Source of the DNA: Candidatus Limnocylindrales bacterium
GTDB taxonomy: Bacteria > Moduliflexota > Moduliflexia > Moduliflexales > JAUQPW01
Assembly (NCBI GenBank): GCA_035559535.1
Contig: DATMBG010000010.1
Location: 26,359 to 90,358 of the forward strand
Reading direction: 5' to 3'
Length of the DNA: 64,000 nt
Shown: positions 53,634 through 61,865 of the stretch, piece by piece
How the letters are laid out: every line of letters begins with the position of its first letter
Numbering within the stretch: the stretch's first letter is position 1
The notes under the pieces: model-generated
Told to the model about the DNA's origin: nothing
Database searches by the model: none
Seen by the model: only the letters and a program-made list of their open reading frames with translations
Position numbers and translations under genes: made by a program

Positions 53634-53664
53634 AAGCCGATGTTTAAAAACATCGGCTTTTTTT
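53634..53664 (+). terminator. Strong intrinsic terminator after the peroxiredoxin gene
   Basis: AAGCCGATGTTT, short A-rich loop, AACATCGGCTT, then a run of T. It lies 50 bases after the stop codon at 53584, so the gene is monocistronic and its transcript spans the UGA region. Confidence 0.9.
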
Positions 53665-53939
53665 GTAAAAGAGGAAAGACCCTTCCTCTTTGCCCCCCGG
53701 TTTTGTTTTAGAATGGAACATCCTTCCCTGACTGGCTTAAAATGGAACTGGTTGACGAAAATTATCCTTTTACCGGAAAAGGGCTTAGGGATGAAGTTGG
53801 AATGTGTCAATAACGAACTTGCAAGTGTCTTCAGAAGGATTCCCCTGACCCCTTTCCTATTTTCCCTCATTCCCTCAACGGTGGGATAAAAGGGCCAAAA
53901 TCCTAAAATATCCTCCGATAGGTATAAAGTTTGCAGGAT

Positions 53940-54700
53940 TTAAGGTGACAAATGATAATTTGGCTGCTGAGTTACGTTTGTTCTTCTATGAGTGCGGCGG
54001 AAATGGTATTCAGCAGCCGCTTTATCATTAACTAGGAAGGACATCCTCCCAGAGGGATTTTTTATCAACTTCCTGAAGTGTTGGAGGAAAGCTATGAAAT
54101 ATTAAGCCAGAAACTGAATTATTCCTCTAACAAAGTGATAGAAGTAAAGGTGCAGAGTACGACAGCGAGTTCTATCCGGTCAGCGAGTAAACCGGGTGGG
54201 CGGCCGTTACCTATAAGGTCTCCCCTATAGTTCTTCAACCCCTTAAGATGCTGCGAAAGAAAGGCATTTTACATTTGACGCTCTTTCCTCAACTAACCCA
54301 GATACTTGTTCATAAAATTTCTCGAGGATGCGGTCCTTTCTGGCTTCATGGGGCTTTAACCCTCCACTTTTCTGGAGAAGGTCTGACCTTGCTGAGAAGG
54401 TATAAAAGTCGGCTCCTGGAAGGAAGGAATACCCCTGGCATAATACCTCTCCTGTCTATTGGCGTCCTTGAAGAGAATTTAAAAAATCGGAAGGAGCAAA
54501 AATCATCTGAATTGGCTTACTTACAAGCTTATGTATTATTCCGGTGCCTGCTTAAGCACAAGAAGGAAATAAAAAGACTTCTTGACAAATTAAATGAAAT
54601 TGATACAAAAGGTACGGACTCTTCTCCAGATGGCTTTTTGAGAGGGGAAAGCCTTCTGGCTGGCTGTAAACTTGATTCATCCAATTCCGGAAGTTCATGA
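53940..54700 (+). pseudogene. Decayed peptidase-MA-like (gluzincin) gene
   Basis: The frame 54248-54700 codes for about 150 residues: PQLTQILVHKISRGCGPFWLHGALTLHFSGEG, then SSELAYLQAYVLFRCLLKHKKEIKRLLDKLNE. This follows the peptidase-MA pattern, in which HExxH, WLxEGLAxYFSG and a helix with AYxxSY occur in this order. Here, however, HExxH is degenerate (VHKIS) and the EGLA glutamate is lost. In the preceding 300 bases, PEVLEESYEILSQKLNYSSNKVIEVKVQ appears in another frame, as in the N-terminal part of such proteins, with stops between. I read this as a frameshifted remnant. Exact limits are uncertain. The gap 53665-53939 holds nothing else. Confidence 0.4.
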
Positions 54701-54707
54701 AATCACG

Positions 54708-54736
54708 TTGACTTTTCCAAGATTCAGTAGTAAGAT
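54708..54736 (+). promoter_or_regulatory. Promoter of the excisionase-REC regulator
   Basis: TTGACT (54708-54713), 17 bases, TAAGAT (54731-54736), about 55 bases before the ATG at 54792. Confidence 0.55.
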
Positions 54737-54791
54737 ATGATATCTTGGTAAAGATGGTGAAAAATGAACTTTGCGTAAAAGGAGTGTAGCT

Positions 54792-55358
54792 ATGTTTTAT
54801 AAATTAATGACTGTAAATGACTTGAAAGATTATTTACGTTTAGATAGAAGGACCTTATATAGACTGATTAAAGAAAACCGCATTCCGGCTATTAAAGTAA
54901 GTGGTCAATGGAGATTCCGTAAAGAGCAAATCGATGAATGGTTGGAAAACCAGCAAAATCTACCCAAACAGGATCTCAGACCCAAAAAAAGAATTCTCGT
55001 AGTGGATGATGAAGAAGAAGTTCGAGATGTCATTCAGAAAGCCCTTTCCAAATCTGGTGAGTATCGAGTCGATACGGCCAGCAGTGGCAGTCAGGCTTTA
55101 GACCTCCTCCAAAAATCTACTTATCATTTGATGTTTGTCGATATTAAAATGCCCGGTATGGATGGTTTAGAGCTCATTAAAAAGGCAAAGGATCTCCATA
55201 AAGATATTAAAACGGTGGTTATAACCGGTTATCCTTCGAAAGAAAATGCCATTGAAGCCCTTAACCTGGGAGTGACCAGCTATCTGGAAAAGCCTCTGGA
55301 CGACATCAATCAGGTTCTTCATGTAACCAACAGGATTTTTGAGCCGTCTCTTAATTAA
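54792..55358 (+). CDS. Excisionase-type HTH domain fused to a response-regulator receiver
   Basis: A 188-residue protein with the DNA-binding domain first, the reverse of most response regulators. Residues ~5-53 are an excisionase/MerR-like winged helix (LMTVNDLKDYLRLDRRTLYRLIKENRIPAIKVSGQWRFRKEQIDEWL). Residues ~66-185 are a receiver: ILVVDDEEEV, phosphoacceptor D117 (FVDIKMPGMDG), VITGYPS and LEKPL. The start is the ATG at 54792 with AAGGAG eight bases upstream; a longer frame from 54771 is unlikely. No kinase gene is adjacent; the hybrid kinase at 21-22 kb is one candidate. A strong terminator follows. Confidence 0.88.
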   Translation: MFYKLMTVNDLKDYLRLDRRTLYRLIKENRIPAIKVSGQWRFRKEQIDEWLENQQNLPKQDLRPKKRILVVDDEEEVRDVIQKALSKSGEYRVDTASSGSQALDLLQKSTYHLMFVDIKMPGMDGLELIKKAKDLHKDIKTVVITGYPSKENAIEALNLGVTSYLEKPLDDINQVLHVTNRIFEPSLN

Positions 55359-55396
55359 GCTGTTTCGATAAAAACCCTTTACAGCTAAAAACAATT

Positions 55397-55450
55397 AAAG
55401 TCGCTGCTATGATACAGACCCTACAGGGTATAGTAGCGACTTTATTTGTT
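55397..55450 (+). terminator. Intrinsic terminator after the excisionase-REC gene
   Basis: AAAGTCGCTGCTAT (55397-55410) pairs with ATAGTAGCGACTTT (55430-55443), with a 19-base apical region that itself contains CCCTACAGGG, followed by ATTTGTTTT. Strong stem and T-rich tail. Confidence 0.85.
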
Positions 55451-55463
55451 TTGGGCTGCTGCC

Positions 55464-55650
55464 AGTACACTGTTACCTTAATTTTGACCTCATAGGACTG
55501 CTTTCACTCCCCAGCTCCCCTAGCCCCCAGTTCCCCCTCTGTAGGGGCGGGAGGCCTCCCGCCCCTACTGGGGGGACAGGGGGTGAGGGGAGAGGGGCCG
55601 GGGGTGAAGGACCACTTAAACGTTAAACAAAACTAAATAAACAATGTACT
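55464..55650. repeat. MITE-like element with terminal inverted repeats (187 bp)
   Basis: Left end AGTACACTGTTACCTTAATT (from 55464) and right end, read as complement, AGTACATTGTTTATTTAGTT (to 55650) form terminal inverted repeats of about 22 bases. The interior has CACTCCCCAGCTCCCC, a perfect 28-base palindrome at about 55542-55569 (GTAGGGGCGGGAGG and its complement), and GGGGTGAGGGGAGAGGGG. A second copy starts at 63903 with the same left end and same interior; part of a third is at 20831-20942. No coding capacity. Confidence 0.7.
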
Positions 55651-55798
55651 AGCCGGTAAATTATTTATAATAAAAATTTTCCCATCGGATCCCCTCCTTT
55701 CACCCGGCTAAATTAATTTTCTAAAGTACCCCTGAGGGGGAAGCATTTTTTGTTCCTTTCTAAAGAATTCATCCCTGGCTGTTTTAGTGTTTCCACCC

Positions 55799-55827
55799 TT
55801 GACAGAGCGAGGGTTTAACCCGATAAT
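55799..55827 (+). promoter_or_regulatory. Near-consensus sigma-70 promoter of clpP
   Basis: TTGACA (55799-55804), 17 bases, GATAAT (55822-55827). It leaves a leader of about 80 bases before the clpP ATG. Confidence 0.75.
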
Positions 55828-55915
55828 GAAATAGCATCTTACGACACTTTTCTTTTGGGATATCTCTTAATCTGGCAAAGTTTTCTTTGCCGGGTTGAGG
55901 AAAAGGAGATAGAAA

Positions 55916-56524
55916 ATGTCCACCATATATCCTGTTCAAAATCAGGTTGTTATTCCCTGGGTGGTTGAAGAAACCGGACGAGGTGAGCGAACCTACGATA
56001 TTTATTCACGATTATTAAAAGATCGAATCATTTTCTTAGGAACTCCCATAGACGATAATATTGCCAATGTTATTATTGCCCAGATGCTTTTTTTAGAAGC
56101 CGAGGATCCGGATAAGGACATCCATCTTTACATTAACAGTCCTGGAGGGTGGGTTACTTCCGGTTTAGCCATTTATGATGCCATGCAATATATCAAACCG
56201 GATGTTTCCACCATCTGTGTAGGTCAGGCGGCAAGTATGGGGGCTGTCCTCCTGGCTGCCGGGACTAAAGGGAAACGATTTGCTCTTCCCCATGCGAGGA
56301 TTATGCTCCATCAACCCTCTGGAGGGTTTGAGGGGCAGGCTTCGGATATTGCCATTCAAGCCCGGGAAATCCTTCGGATTCGGGAAGCCCTCAACGAGAT
56401 TCTCTACCGCCACACTGGACAGTCTCTGGACAAAATCCGGGCTGACACCGAGCGAGATTACTTCATGTCCCCGGAGCAGGCTATCGAATATGGAATCATT
56501 GATAAAATGATCGAACGGAAGTAA
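55916..56524 (+). CDS. clpP: ATP-dependent Clp protease proteolytic subunit
   Basis: A 202-residue serine peptidase that forms the double-ring core of the Clp protease with ClpX/ClpA ATPases. The catalytic Ser107 is in [14 protein letters not shown], His132 is in [10 protein letters not shown], and the family start ([32 protein letters not shown]) is complete. AAAGGAGATAGAAA precedes the ATG. clpX does not follow directly; instead rlmD comes next, 36 bases away. Confidence 0.96.
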   Translation: MSTIYPVQNQVVIPWVVEETGRGERTYDIYSRLLKDRIIFLGTPIDDNIANVIIAQMLFLEAEDPDKDIHLYINSPGGWVTSGLAIYDAMQYIKPDVSTICVGQAASMGAVLLAAGTKGKRFALPHARIMLHQPSGGFEGQASDIAIQAREILRIREALNEILYRHTGQSLDKIRADTERDYFMSPEQAIEYGIIDKMIERK

Positions 56525-56560
56525 AGATGTTCTGAGTCTGTAGTCCGTTGTTAAAAGCTG

Positions 56561-58021
56561 GTGGTAGCAAACAACGGAAAACGGGCAAAAAAATTGAAGC
56601 TTAAAAAGGGAGACCTGCTAACCTTAACGATCACCGATCTGGCTTTTGGAGGAGAAAGTGTTGCCAGAACGGAAGATAATCTGGTTGTCTTTGTGAAAGG
56701 GGGCCTTCCCGGGGAAGAGGTTCGGGTACAGATTACCCGATGTAAAGGTCGTTTTGTAGAAGGGAAGGTCCTTGAGATACTTCACCCCTCTCCTTTTCGG
56801 GTCCAGGCGCGTTGTAAACACTTTGGGCCGTGTGGAGGATGTACCTGGCAGGATCTTTACTATCCGGAGCAGTTGAAATTTAAGCAAAAACAGGTTCAGG
56901 ATGCCCTAGTTCGTATCGGGAAGTTAACCGATTTTTCTATAAACCCCATGGTCGGAATGTCTCCAGAGCCCTGGTATTATCGTAACAAAATGGAATATAC
57001 CTTTGGCTATGATGAACAGGGTCAATTGATTTTGGGCCAGCATCGCTCCGGTTATTGGGATCAATTGGTGGATATCGAAACCTGCTGGCTCCAATCTCCA
57101 ACCAGCAATAAGATCCTGAACCTTTGTAAAGAATTTGCCAGAAGGCATGGATTGACGGCCTATTCCAGTAAAACCCACCAGGGTCTCCTGCGGCATTTAG
57201 TTATCCGGGAAGGAAAAAATACCGGAGAGATCATGGTAAACCTGGTTACTTCGGGCGAAAATTTCCCTCAGCTCCCTGAGCTGGTTCAAGTCCTCACCTC
57301 TCAAGTTCCTGAAATCACCTCCATGGTTTTAAATGTAAATCGGCGTATCGGTGAAACCAGCCAGGGCGAGGAGGAGAAAGTTCTATGGGGGCGACCCACT
57401 ATACGTGAAATTGTTAACGGCCTTGAATTTGAAATCTCGGCCAACAGCTTTTTTCAAACCAATACCCGACAGGCCGAAAGGCTATACCGTTTCGTGCTGA
57501 ATATGGCCGAGGTGCATGAGGGCTCTGTGGTTCTGGATCTATACTGCGGTACGGGAGCCATTGCGCTTCACCTGGCTCCTCGGGTCAAGGAAGTCCATGG
57601 GATAGAAATCAATCCCATGGCTGTTGAAAATGCGCGACTCAATGCCCAGAAAAACCGAATTGAGAACGTTTTTTTCTACTGTGGGGAAGTCAAGAAAGTC
57701 CTTCGTACCCTCCCCTTTTATCCGGATTTGATCGTGGTGGATCCCCCCCGGGATGGATTAAACAGAAAGGTTATTCAGGCAATGATAACCAAAGGACCTT
57801 CCCAAATCATCTACGTTTCTTGTAATCCGACCACGCTGGCACGGGATTTAAAAGATATCTGTGAAGCTGGTTATAAAATTTCTCAAATCCAGCCCATCGA
57901 TATGTTTCCGCATACGTTTCATATTGAAACTATTGTATCCCTTGTCCGTTGTCTGTCGCCCGTTGCAAGCCGTTCCTTACAACCTTCAACGGATAACCCC
58001 CAACGGATAACGGATCCTTAA
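56561..58021 (+). CDS. rlmD: 23S rRNA (uracil-5-)-methyltransferase, RlmD/RumA type
   Basis: A 486-residue SAM-dependent RNA methyltransferase. An N-terminal TRAM domain (LTLTITDLAFGGESVAR, FVKGGLPGEEVRVQI) is followed by the iron-sulfur cysteines CKHFGPCGGCTWQD. The methyltransferase core has NSFFQTNTRQAE, LDLYCGTGAIAL, DLIVVDPPRDGLN and the nucleophile Cys in VSCNPTTLARDL. It starts with GTG inside a CCGTTG-type repeat and has no ribosome binding site. The last ~25 residues are also coded by a repeat copy (57949-58018), so both ends are touched by repeats. TrmA/RlmC-type targets cannot be fully excluded. Confidence 0.9.
   Translation: MVANNGKRAKKLKLKKGDLLTLTITDLAFGGESVARTEDNLVVFVKGGLPGEEVRVQITRCKGRFVEGKVLEILHPSPFRVQARCKHFGPCGGCTWQDLYYPEQLKFKQKQVQDALVRIGKLTDFSINPMVGMSPEPWYYRNKMEYTFGYDEQGQLILGQHRSGYWDQLVDIETCWLQSPTSNKILNLCKEFARRHGLTAYSSKTHQGLLRHLVIREGKNTGEIMVNLVTSGENFPQLPELVQVLTSQVPEITSMVLNVNRRIGETSQGEEEKVLWGRPTIREIVNGLEFEISANSFFQTNTRQAERLYRFVLNMAEVHEGSVVLDLYCGTGAIALHLAPRVKEVHGIEINPMAVENARLNAQKNRIENVFFYCGEVKKVLRTLPFYPDLIVVDPPRDGLNRKVIQAMITKGPSQIIYVSCNPTTLARDLKDICEAGYKISQIQPIDMFPHTFHIETIVSLVRCLSPVASRSLQPSTDNPQRITDP
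57949..58018. repeat. CCGTTG-type repeat inside the 3' end of rlmD
   Basis: CCGTTGTCTGTCGCCCGTTGC and CAACGGATAACCCCCAACGG form the same kind of inverted repeat as at 49379-49513 and 56527-56590. It codes for the final residues of RlmD, which are absent from typical family members. Confidence 0.55.
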
Positions 58022-58024
58022 AAA

Positions 58025-59653
58025 TTGATCTTCTTTTTCCTTCTCCTGATCCTTTTATCTTCTACAGGTTGTGGCCAATCTGGACAGTCTGGAACCGATA
58101 ATCAGATTACGGTTGGAATTTCCCAGGAGCCGGACAGCCTGGATCCTCTGTTTGGAGAAATGGCCGCATCCAGTGAGATTTTAGGAGCCGTTTTTCGCGG
58201 GTTAACGACCCGGAATGATAAATGGGAACTCCTCCCCGAGATTGCCAGGGATATTCCTTCCCTAACCACGGGTTCCTGGGAGCGGCTGCCTGGAGATAAA
58301 ATGAGAACCACCTGGCATCTCAAAGAAGGGGTCAAGTGGGAAGACGGACAGCCTGTAACGGCAGAGGATTTTATCTTTGCCCATCAGGTTATTATGGATG
58401 ATCGGGTTCCGGTCATTTCCAGAGATTTAGACCGCCGGATCGAGAAAATGGAAGCTCCAGACCCTTTAACCCTGGTTGTTACCTGGAAAGAGCTTTATGC
58501 CTATGCCAATGAGGGGCATGCCCTGCTTCCCAAACATATTCTGGAACCTGTTTACCAGAAGGATCCTACCAAGTACCATGAATCCTTTTTTAATACCAAG
58601 CCGATGGGGAACGGACCTTTTAAAGTAACCCAATGGGAACCCGGGAATTTCCTGATTCTGGAGAAAAATCCTAACTTCTTTGGGGAGTCCTCGAAGTTTA
58701 ACAAGATTATCTACCGAATCATTCCCGACACCAATACCCTCCTGGCCAATTTGGAATCTCGAACCATTGATGCTGTCTCTCCTACCGGCCTTTCCTTTGA
58801 CCAGGCTTTAGATTTTCAGAAACGAAAAGGGAATGACTTTAAGGTCATCTTCGTTCAAGGGTTAGTCTGGGAGCACATCGACATGAACCATGACCATCCC
58901 ATTTTCAAAGATAAGAGGGTTCGCCAGGCTTTGTTATATGCAGTGGATCGAGAGAAAATGGTCCAGACTCTTTTTGAAGGGAAGCAAGAAGTAGCCCATA
59001 GCTGGCTCCCCCCTCGGCATTACGGATATTACGCCGATGTGAAGAAATATCCCTATGATCTAGAGAAAGCCCGAAAATTACTTGAAGAGGCCGGATGGAA
59101 AGAGGGGCCGGATGGAATTCGTGTCAACGAAAAAGGAGAGAAGCTCAGCCTGATCATCATGACCACGGCAGGGAATAAGATCCGGGAACGGGTTGAGGAA
59201 ATTCTTCAGGCCGACTGGAAAAAGGCCGGAATCGATCTGGAAATCAAGAATCAGCCGGCCAAAGTTTTCTTCGGTGATACGTTACGATATCGCAAATTCC
59301 CCCACCTGGCCATGTATGCCTGGATTATAGGCCCTACCTCGGATGGAGAATCCCTTTGGACGATTAAAAATATTCCTTCTCCTGAAAATAACTGGCAGGG
59401 GCAAAACCAGGGTGGATTTCGTCATCCGGAAATAGATCGGATTGATAACCTGGTTCCTAAAACTTTGGATGAAAAGGAACGGAAGGCCCTTCTGGCTCAA
59501 GAACAGCAAATATGGGCCGAGGAATTACCTTCTCTTCCCCTTTATTTCCGTATGGACGTTTCTGCAACCCGAAAAGATCTCCATAACTGGCTCGTGACGG
59601 GTACCGATACCCCGGTCACCTGGAATGCCGAGCAATGGTATTTTGCTAAATAA
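58025..59653 (+). CDS. Peptide/nickel-type ABC transporter substrate-binding lipoprotein
   Basis: A 542-residue family 5 binding protein (DppA/OppA type). The lipoprotein signal is IFFFLLLILLSSTGC, with Cys about 16. The body has ITVGISQEPDSLDPLFG, WHLKEGVKWEDGQPVTAEDFIFAHQ, GNGPFKVTQWEPGNFLILEKNPNFFG and FKDKRVRQALLYAVDREKMVQTLFEGK. It captures oligopeptides or a similar ligand in the periplasm. The start is TTG, three bases after the rlmD stop, so it is in the same operon. The two permease genes follow directly. Confidence 0.92.
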   Translation: MIFFFLLLILLSSTGCGQSGQSGTDNQITVGISQEPDSLDPLFGEMAASSEILGAVFRGLTTRNDKWELLPEIARDIPSLTTGSWERLPGDKMRTTWHLKEGVKWEDGQPVTAEDFIFAHQVIMDDRVPVISRDLDRRIEKMEAPDPLTLVVTWKELYAYANEGHALLPKHILEPVYQKDPTKYHESFFNTKPMGNGPFKVTQWEPGNFLILEKNPNFFGESSKFNKIIYRIIPDTNTLLANLESRTIDAVSPTGLSFDQALDFQKRKGNDFKVIFVQGLVWEHIDMNHDHPIFKDKRVRQALLYAVDREKMVQTLFEGKQEVAHSWLPPRHYGYYADVKKYPYDLEKARKLLEEAGWKEGPDGIRVNEKGEKLSLIIMTTAGNKIRERVEEILQADWKKAGIDLEIKNQPAKVFFGDTLRYRKFPHLAMYAWIIGPTSDGESLWTIKNIPSPENNWQGQNQGGFRHPEIDRIDNLVPKTLDEKERKALLAQEQQIWAEELPSLPLYFRMDVSATRKDLHNWLVTGTDTPVTWNAEQWYFAK

Positions 59654-59655
59654 CT

Positions 59656-60624
59656 GTGTTTACCTATCTTCTTCACCGTCTGATCCAGATGGTCATTGTC
59701 TTATTCCTCCTCTCGCTGGGAACCTATTACCTGCTCGGCCTGATGCCCGGGGATCCTGTGGAGTTACTTATTACCTCCAATCCGAAGGTTAAACCGGAAG
59801 ATATCCAGCGGTTGAAAAAAGTTTATGGGTTGGATCAGCCCATTTACATCCGCTACTTCAAATGGTTGAAACAGGTCACCCTGGAGGGAGACCTGGGGTT
59901 CTCCCGTACGTATAAAAAACCCACTTCGGAGATTTTGAAAATCCGTATCTGGAACACCCTCAAGCTCATGACTTTATCCTTCCTGTTGAGTTTAATAATT
60001 GCAATTCCCATCGGAGTTTATTCTGCCATCCAACAATACTCTACCTTTGATTATTTTGCAAATCTCATGGCTTTTCTCGGCATTTCGGTGCCGACTTTCT
60101 GGTCAGGAATCCTGGCGATCCTATTCTTTTCCGTTCAGCTTCAATGGTTTCCGGCCGGAGGCATGTTCACCATCGGGATAGACTCCTGGCTGGATCAGCT
60201 TAAGTATCTGATTCTTCCTACTGTTGTTCTCAGCATCGAGAGTATCAGTGGTTGGAGCCGTTATATCCGATCCAGCATGTTAGAAGTGCTCCACGAGGAC
60301 TATATACGAACAGCCCGGGCCAAGGGGGTTTCAGAGAAAAAAATAATTTTTTATCATGCCTTTAGAAATGCCCTGATTCCAACCGTTACCATTCTCGCCC
60401 TTTCCATCCCGGGTCTTTTTAGCGGAGCCCTTATCACAGAGACGATTTTTGCCTGGCCCGGAATGGGGCGACTTCTCTACGATTCCGTCATGGGAAGTGA
60501 CTATTATGTAGCCATGCTCTGTTTTTTATCCTTGGGATTTCTGACCTTGATTTTTAACTTTCTGGCCGATATCCTGTATGCCATTGTTGATCCCCGAATT
60601 CGGGTTTTGAAGGAGAGTACATGA
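59656..60624 (+). CDS. Peptide-type ABC transporter permease, DppB-like
   Basis: A 322-residue inner-membrane permease. It has the DppB signature start (YLLHRLIQMVIVLFLLSLGTYYLLGLMPGDP), six hydrophobic helices, and the ATPase-contact EAA loop (YIRTARAKGVSEKKIIFYHAFRNALIP). It begins with GTG two bases after the binding-protein stop codon and overlaps the next permease gene by four bases. ATPase genes that would power it are not in the window. Confidence 0.93.
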   Translation: MFTYLLHRLIQMVIVLFLLSLGTYYLLGLMPGDPVELLITSNPKVKPEDIQRLKKVYGLDQPIYIRYFKWLKQVTLEGDLGFSRTYKKPTSEILKIRIWNTLKLMTLSFLLSLIIAIPIGVYSAIQQYSTFDYFANLMAFLGISVPTFWSGILAILFFSVQLQWFPAGGMFTIGIDSWLDQLKYLILPTVVLSIESISGWSRYIRSSMLEVLHEDYIRTARAKGVSEKKIIFYHAFRNALIPTVTILALSIPGLFSGALITETIFAWPGMGRLLYDSVMGSDYYVAMLCFLSLGFLTLIFNFLADILYAIVDPRIRVLKEST

Positions 60625-61598
60625 GAAATATCCGATACCATCTTTCCCAAAGAAAGCGACTTTCCGGGTTCATCAAGGTAAGGAAGCAGACCAACCGGAC
60701 CTGGGATCGATTTAAAACCCATCGGCTTGCCTTTGTAAGCTGGCTGATTCTTTTGATTCTTCTTACCCTCTCCTTTTCTGCACCCCTCTTCTCGAAATAC
60801 GTGACCCATTACGAAATGAGTCAGGTAGATCTCTCGGCCAGTTTCAAGCCTATTTCTTTGAAGCATCCCTTTGGAACCGACGAGTTAGGTCGGGATGTGT
60901 TTACGCGTATTCTGTATGGCGGAAGGGTTTCTTTAATGGTGGGAATTACAGCAGCCCTGACGGCCACGATCATTGGAACCCTGATCGGAGCCGTGGCCGG
61001 TTATTACGGAGGGTGGCTGGATACGTTACTTATGCGCTTTACCGATACCATGATCTCCCTCCCCACGCTTCCTTTGATGATTATCCTGGCGGCTGTAGAC
61101 CTTCCCAAGCATTTAAATTTAAAAGCTCTCCCCCTGGGGATCGATGTCAGCGTGCTCAATATCATCTGCATTGTGGTGATTTTCAGTTGGATGGGGGTGG
61201 CCCGGCTCGTTCGTGGCTCTGTACTCTCCCTTAAAGAGCGGGACTTTGTAACGGCAGCTCAGGCCCTGGGAATGTCCACCGGCCGAATTATCTTCGTTTA
61301 TTTAATCCCCAACTGTATGGCCCCCATCATCGTCTCTGCAACTCTGGCCGTAGGAGGCAATATTCTCTATGAATCTGCCCTCAGCTTCCTGGGGCTTGGA
61401 ATTCAACCCCCTGTTCCCAGTTGGGGGAATATGCTGAACAATGCCCAAGATTATCTGCGGAAAGCCCCTATGCTGGCTCTTTTCCCGGGTTTATTTATCC
61501 TGCTTACCGTGGTAAGTATTAACTTTCTCGGGGATGGACTCCGGGATGCATTGGATCCCCACTTCGTCCAGGGGCGTAAAAAAATAAACTATAATTAA
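60621..61598 (+). CDS. Peptide-type ABC transporter permease, DppC-like
   Basis: A 325-residue permease partner. The N-terminal OppC-like segment (FKTHRLAFVSWLILLILLTLSFSAPLF) is followed by HPFGTDELGRDVFTRILYGGRVSLMVG, which is typical of the subfamily, and the EAA loop FVTAAQALGMSTGRIIFVYLIPNCMAP. It is the last gene of the import operon; after its stop comes a 267-base gap with a GC-rich repeat at about 61690-61790, and not the usual dppD/dppF ATPases. Confidence 0.93.
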   Translation: MRNIRYHLSQRKRLSGFIKVRKQTNRTWDRFKTHRLAFVSWLILLILLTLSFSAPLFSKYVTHYEMSQVDLSASFKPISLKHPFGTDELGRDVFTRILYGGRVSLMVGITAALTATIIGTLIGAVAGYYGGWLDTLLMRFTDTMISLPTLPLMIILAAVDLPKHLNLKALPLGIDVSVLNIICIVVIFSWMGVARLVRGSVLSLKERDFVTAAQALGMSTGRIIFVYLIPNCMAPIIVSATLAVGGNILYESALSFLGLGIQPPVPSWGNMLNNAQDYLRKAPMLALFPGLFILLTVVSINFLGDGLRDALDPHFVQGRKKINYN

Positions 61599-61689
61599 CT
61601 TGACAAGCTCGGGTTAACTCCAACATATTCTTCCTTAATGGAAATTACTTTATACCAAATCGGTATGGAAATGGGATGTAGAGTAGGAA

Positions 61690-61800
61690 TCACTCCACCC
61701 TAACCCCCTCTGCCTGTGGGGAGAGAAGGAAGCGACTGCTTACGTAAGGGCCACGCAGAGTCGCCCCTCCCCAAGATGTAACCCCTTCAGAGGGACTGAA
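61690..61800. repeat. GC-rich hairpin repeat between the permease gene and dedA
   Basis: CACCCTAACCCCCTCTGCCTGTGGGGAGAGAAGG is followed by related GC-rich wording to about 61800. It belongs to the CTCACCCC/GGGAGAG family noted elsewhere. The remaining bases up to the dedA ribosome binding site show nothing else. Confidence 0.5.
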
Positions 61801-61865
61801 TAGGAGGCAACCTATTCCATCAGAATGGGTATTAGTCGGTCGTACCCTTTTTATAAGGAGAAATT

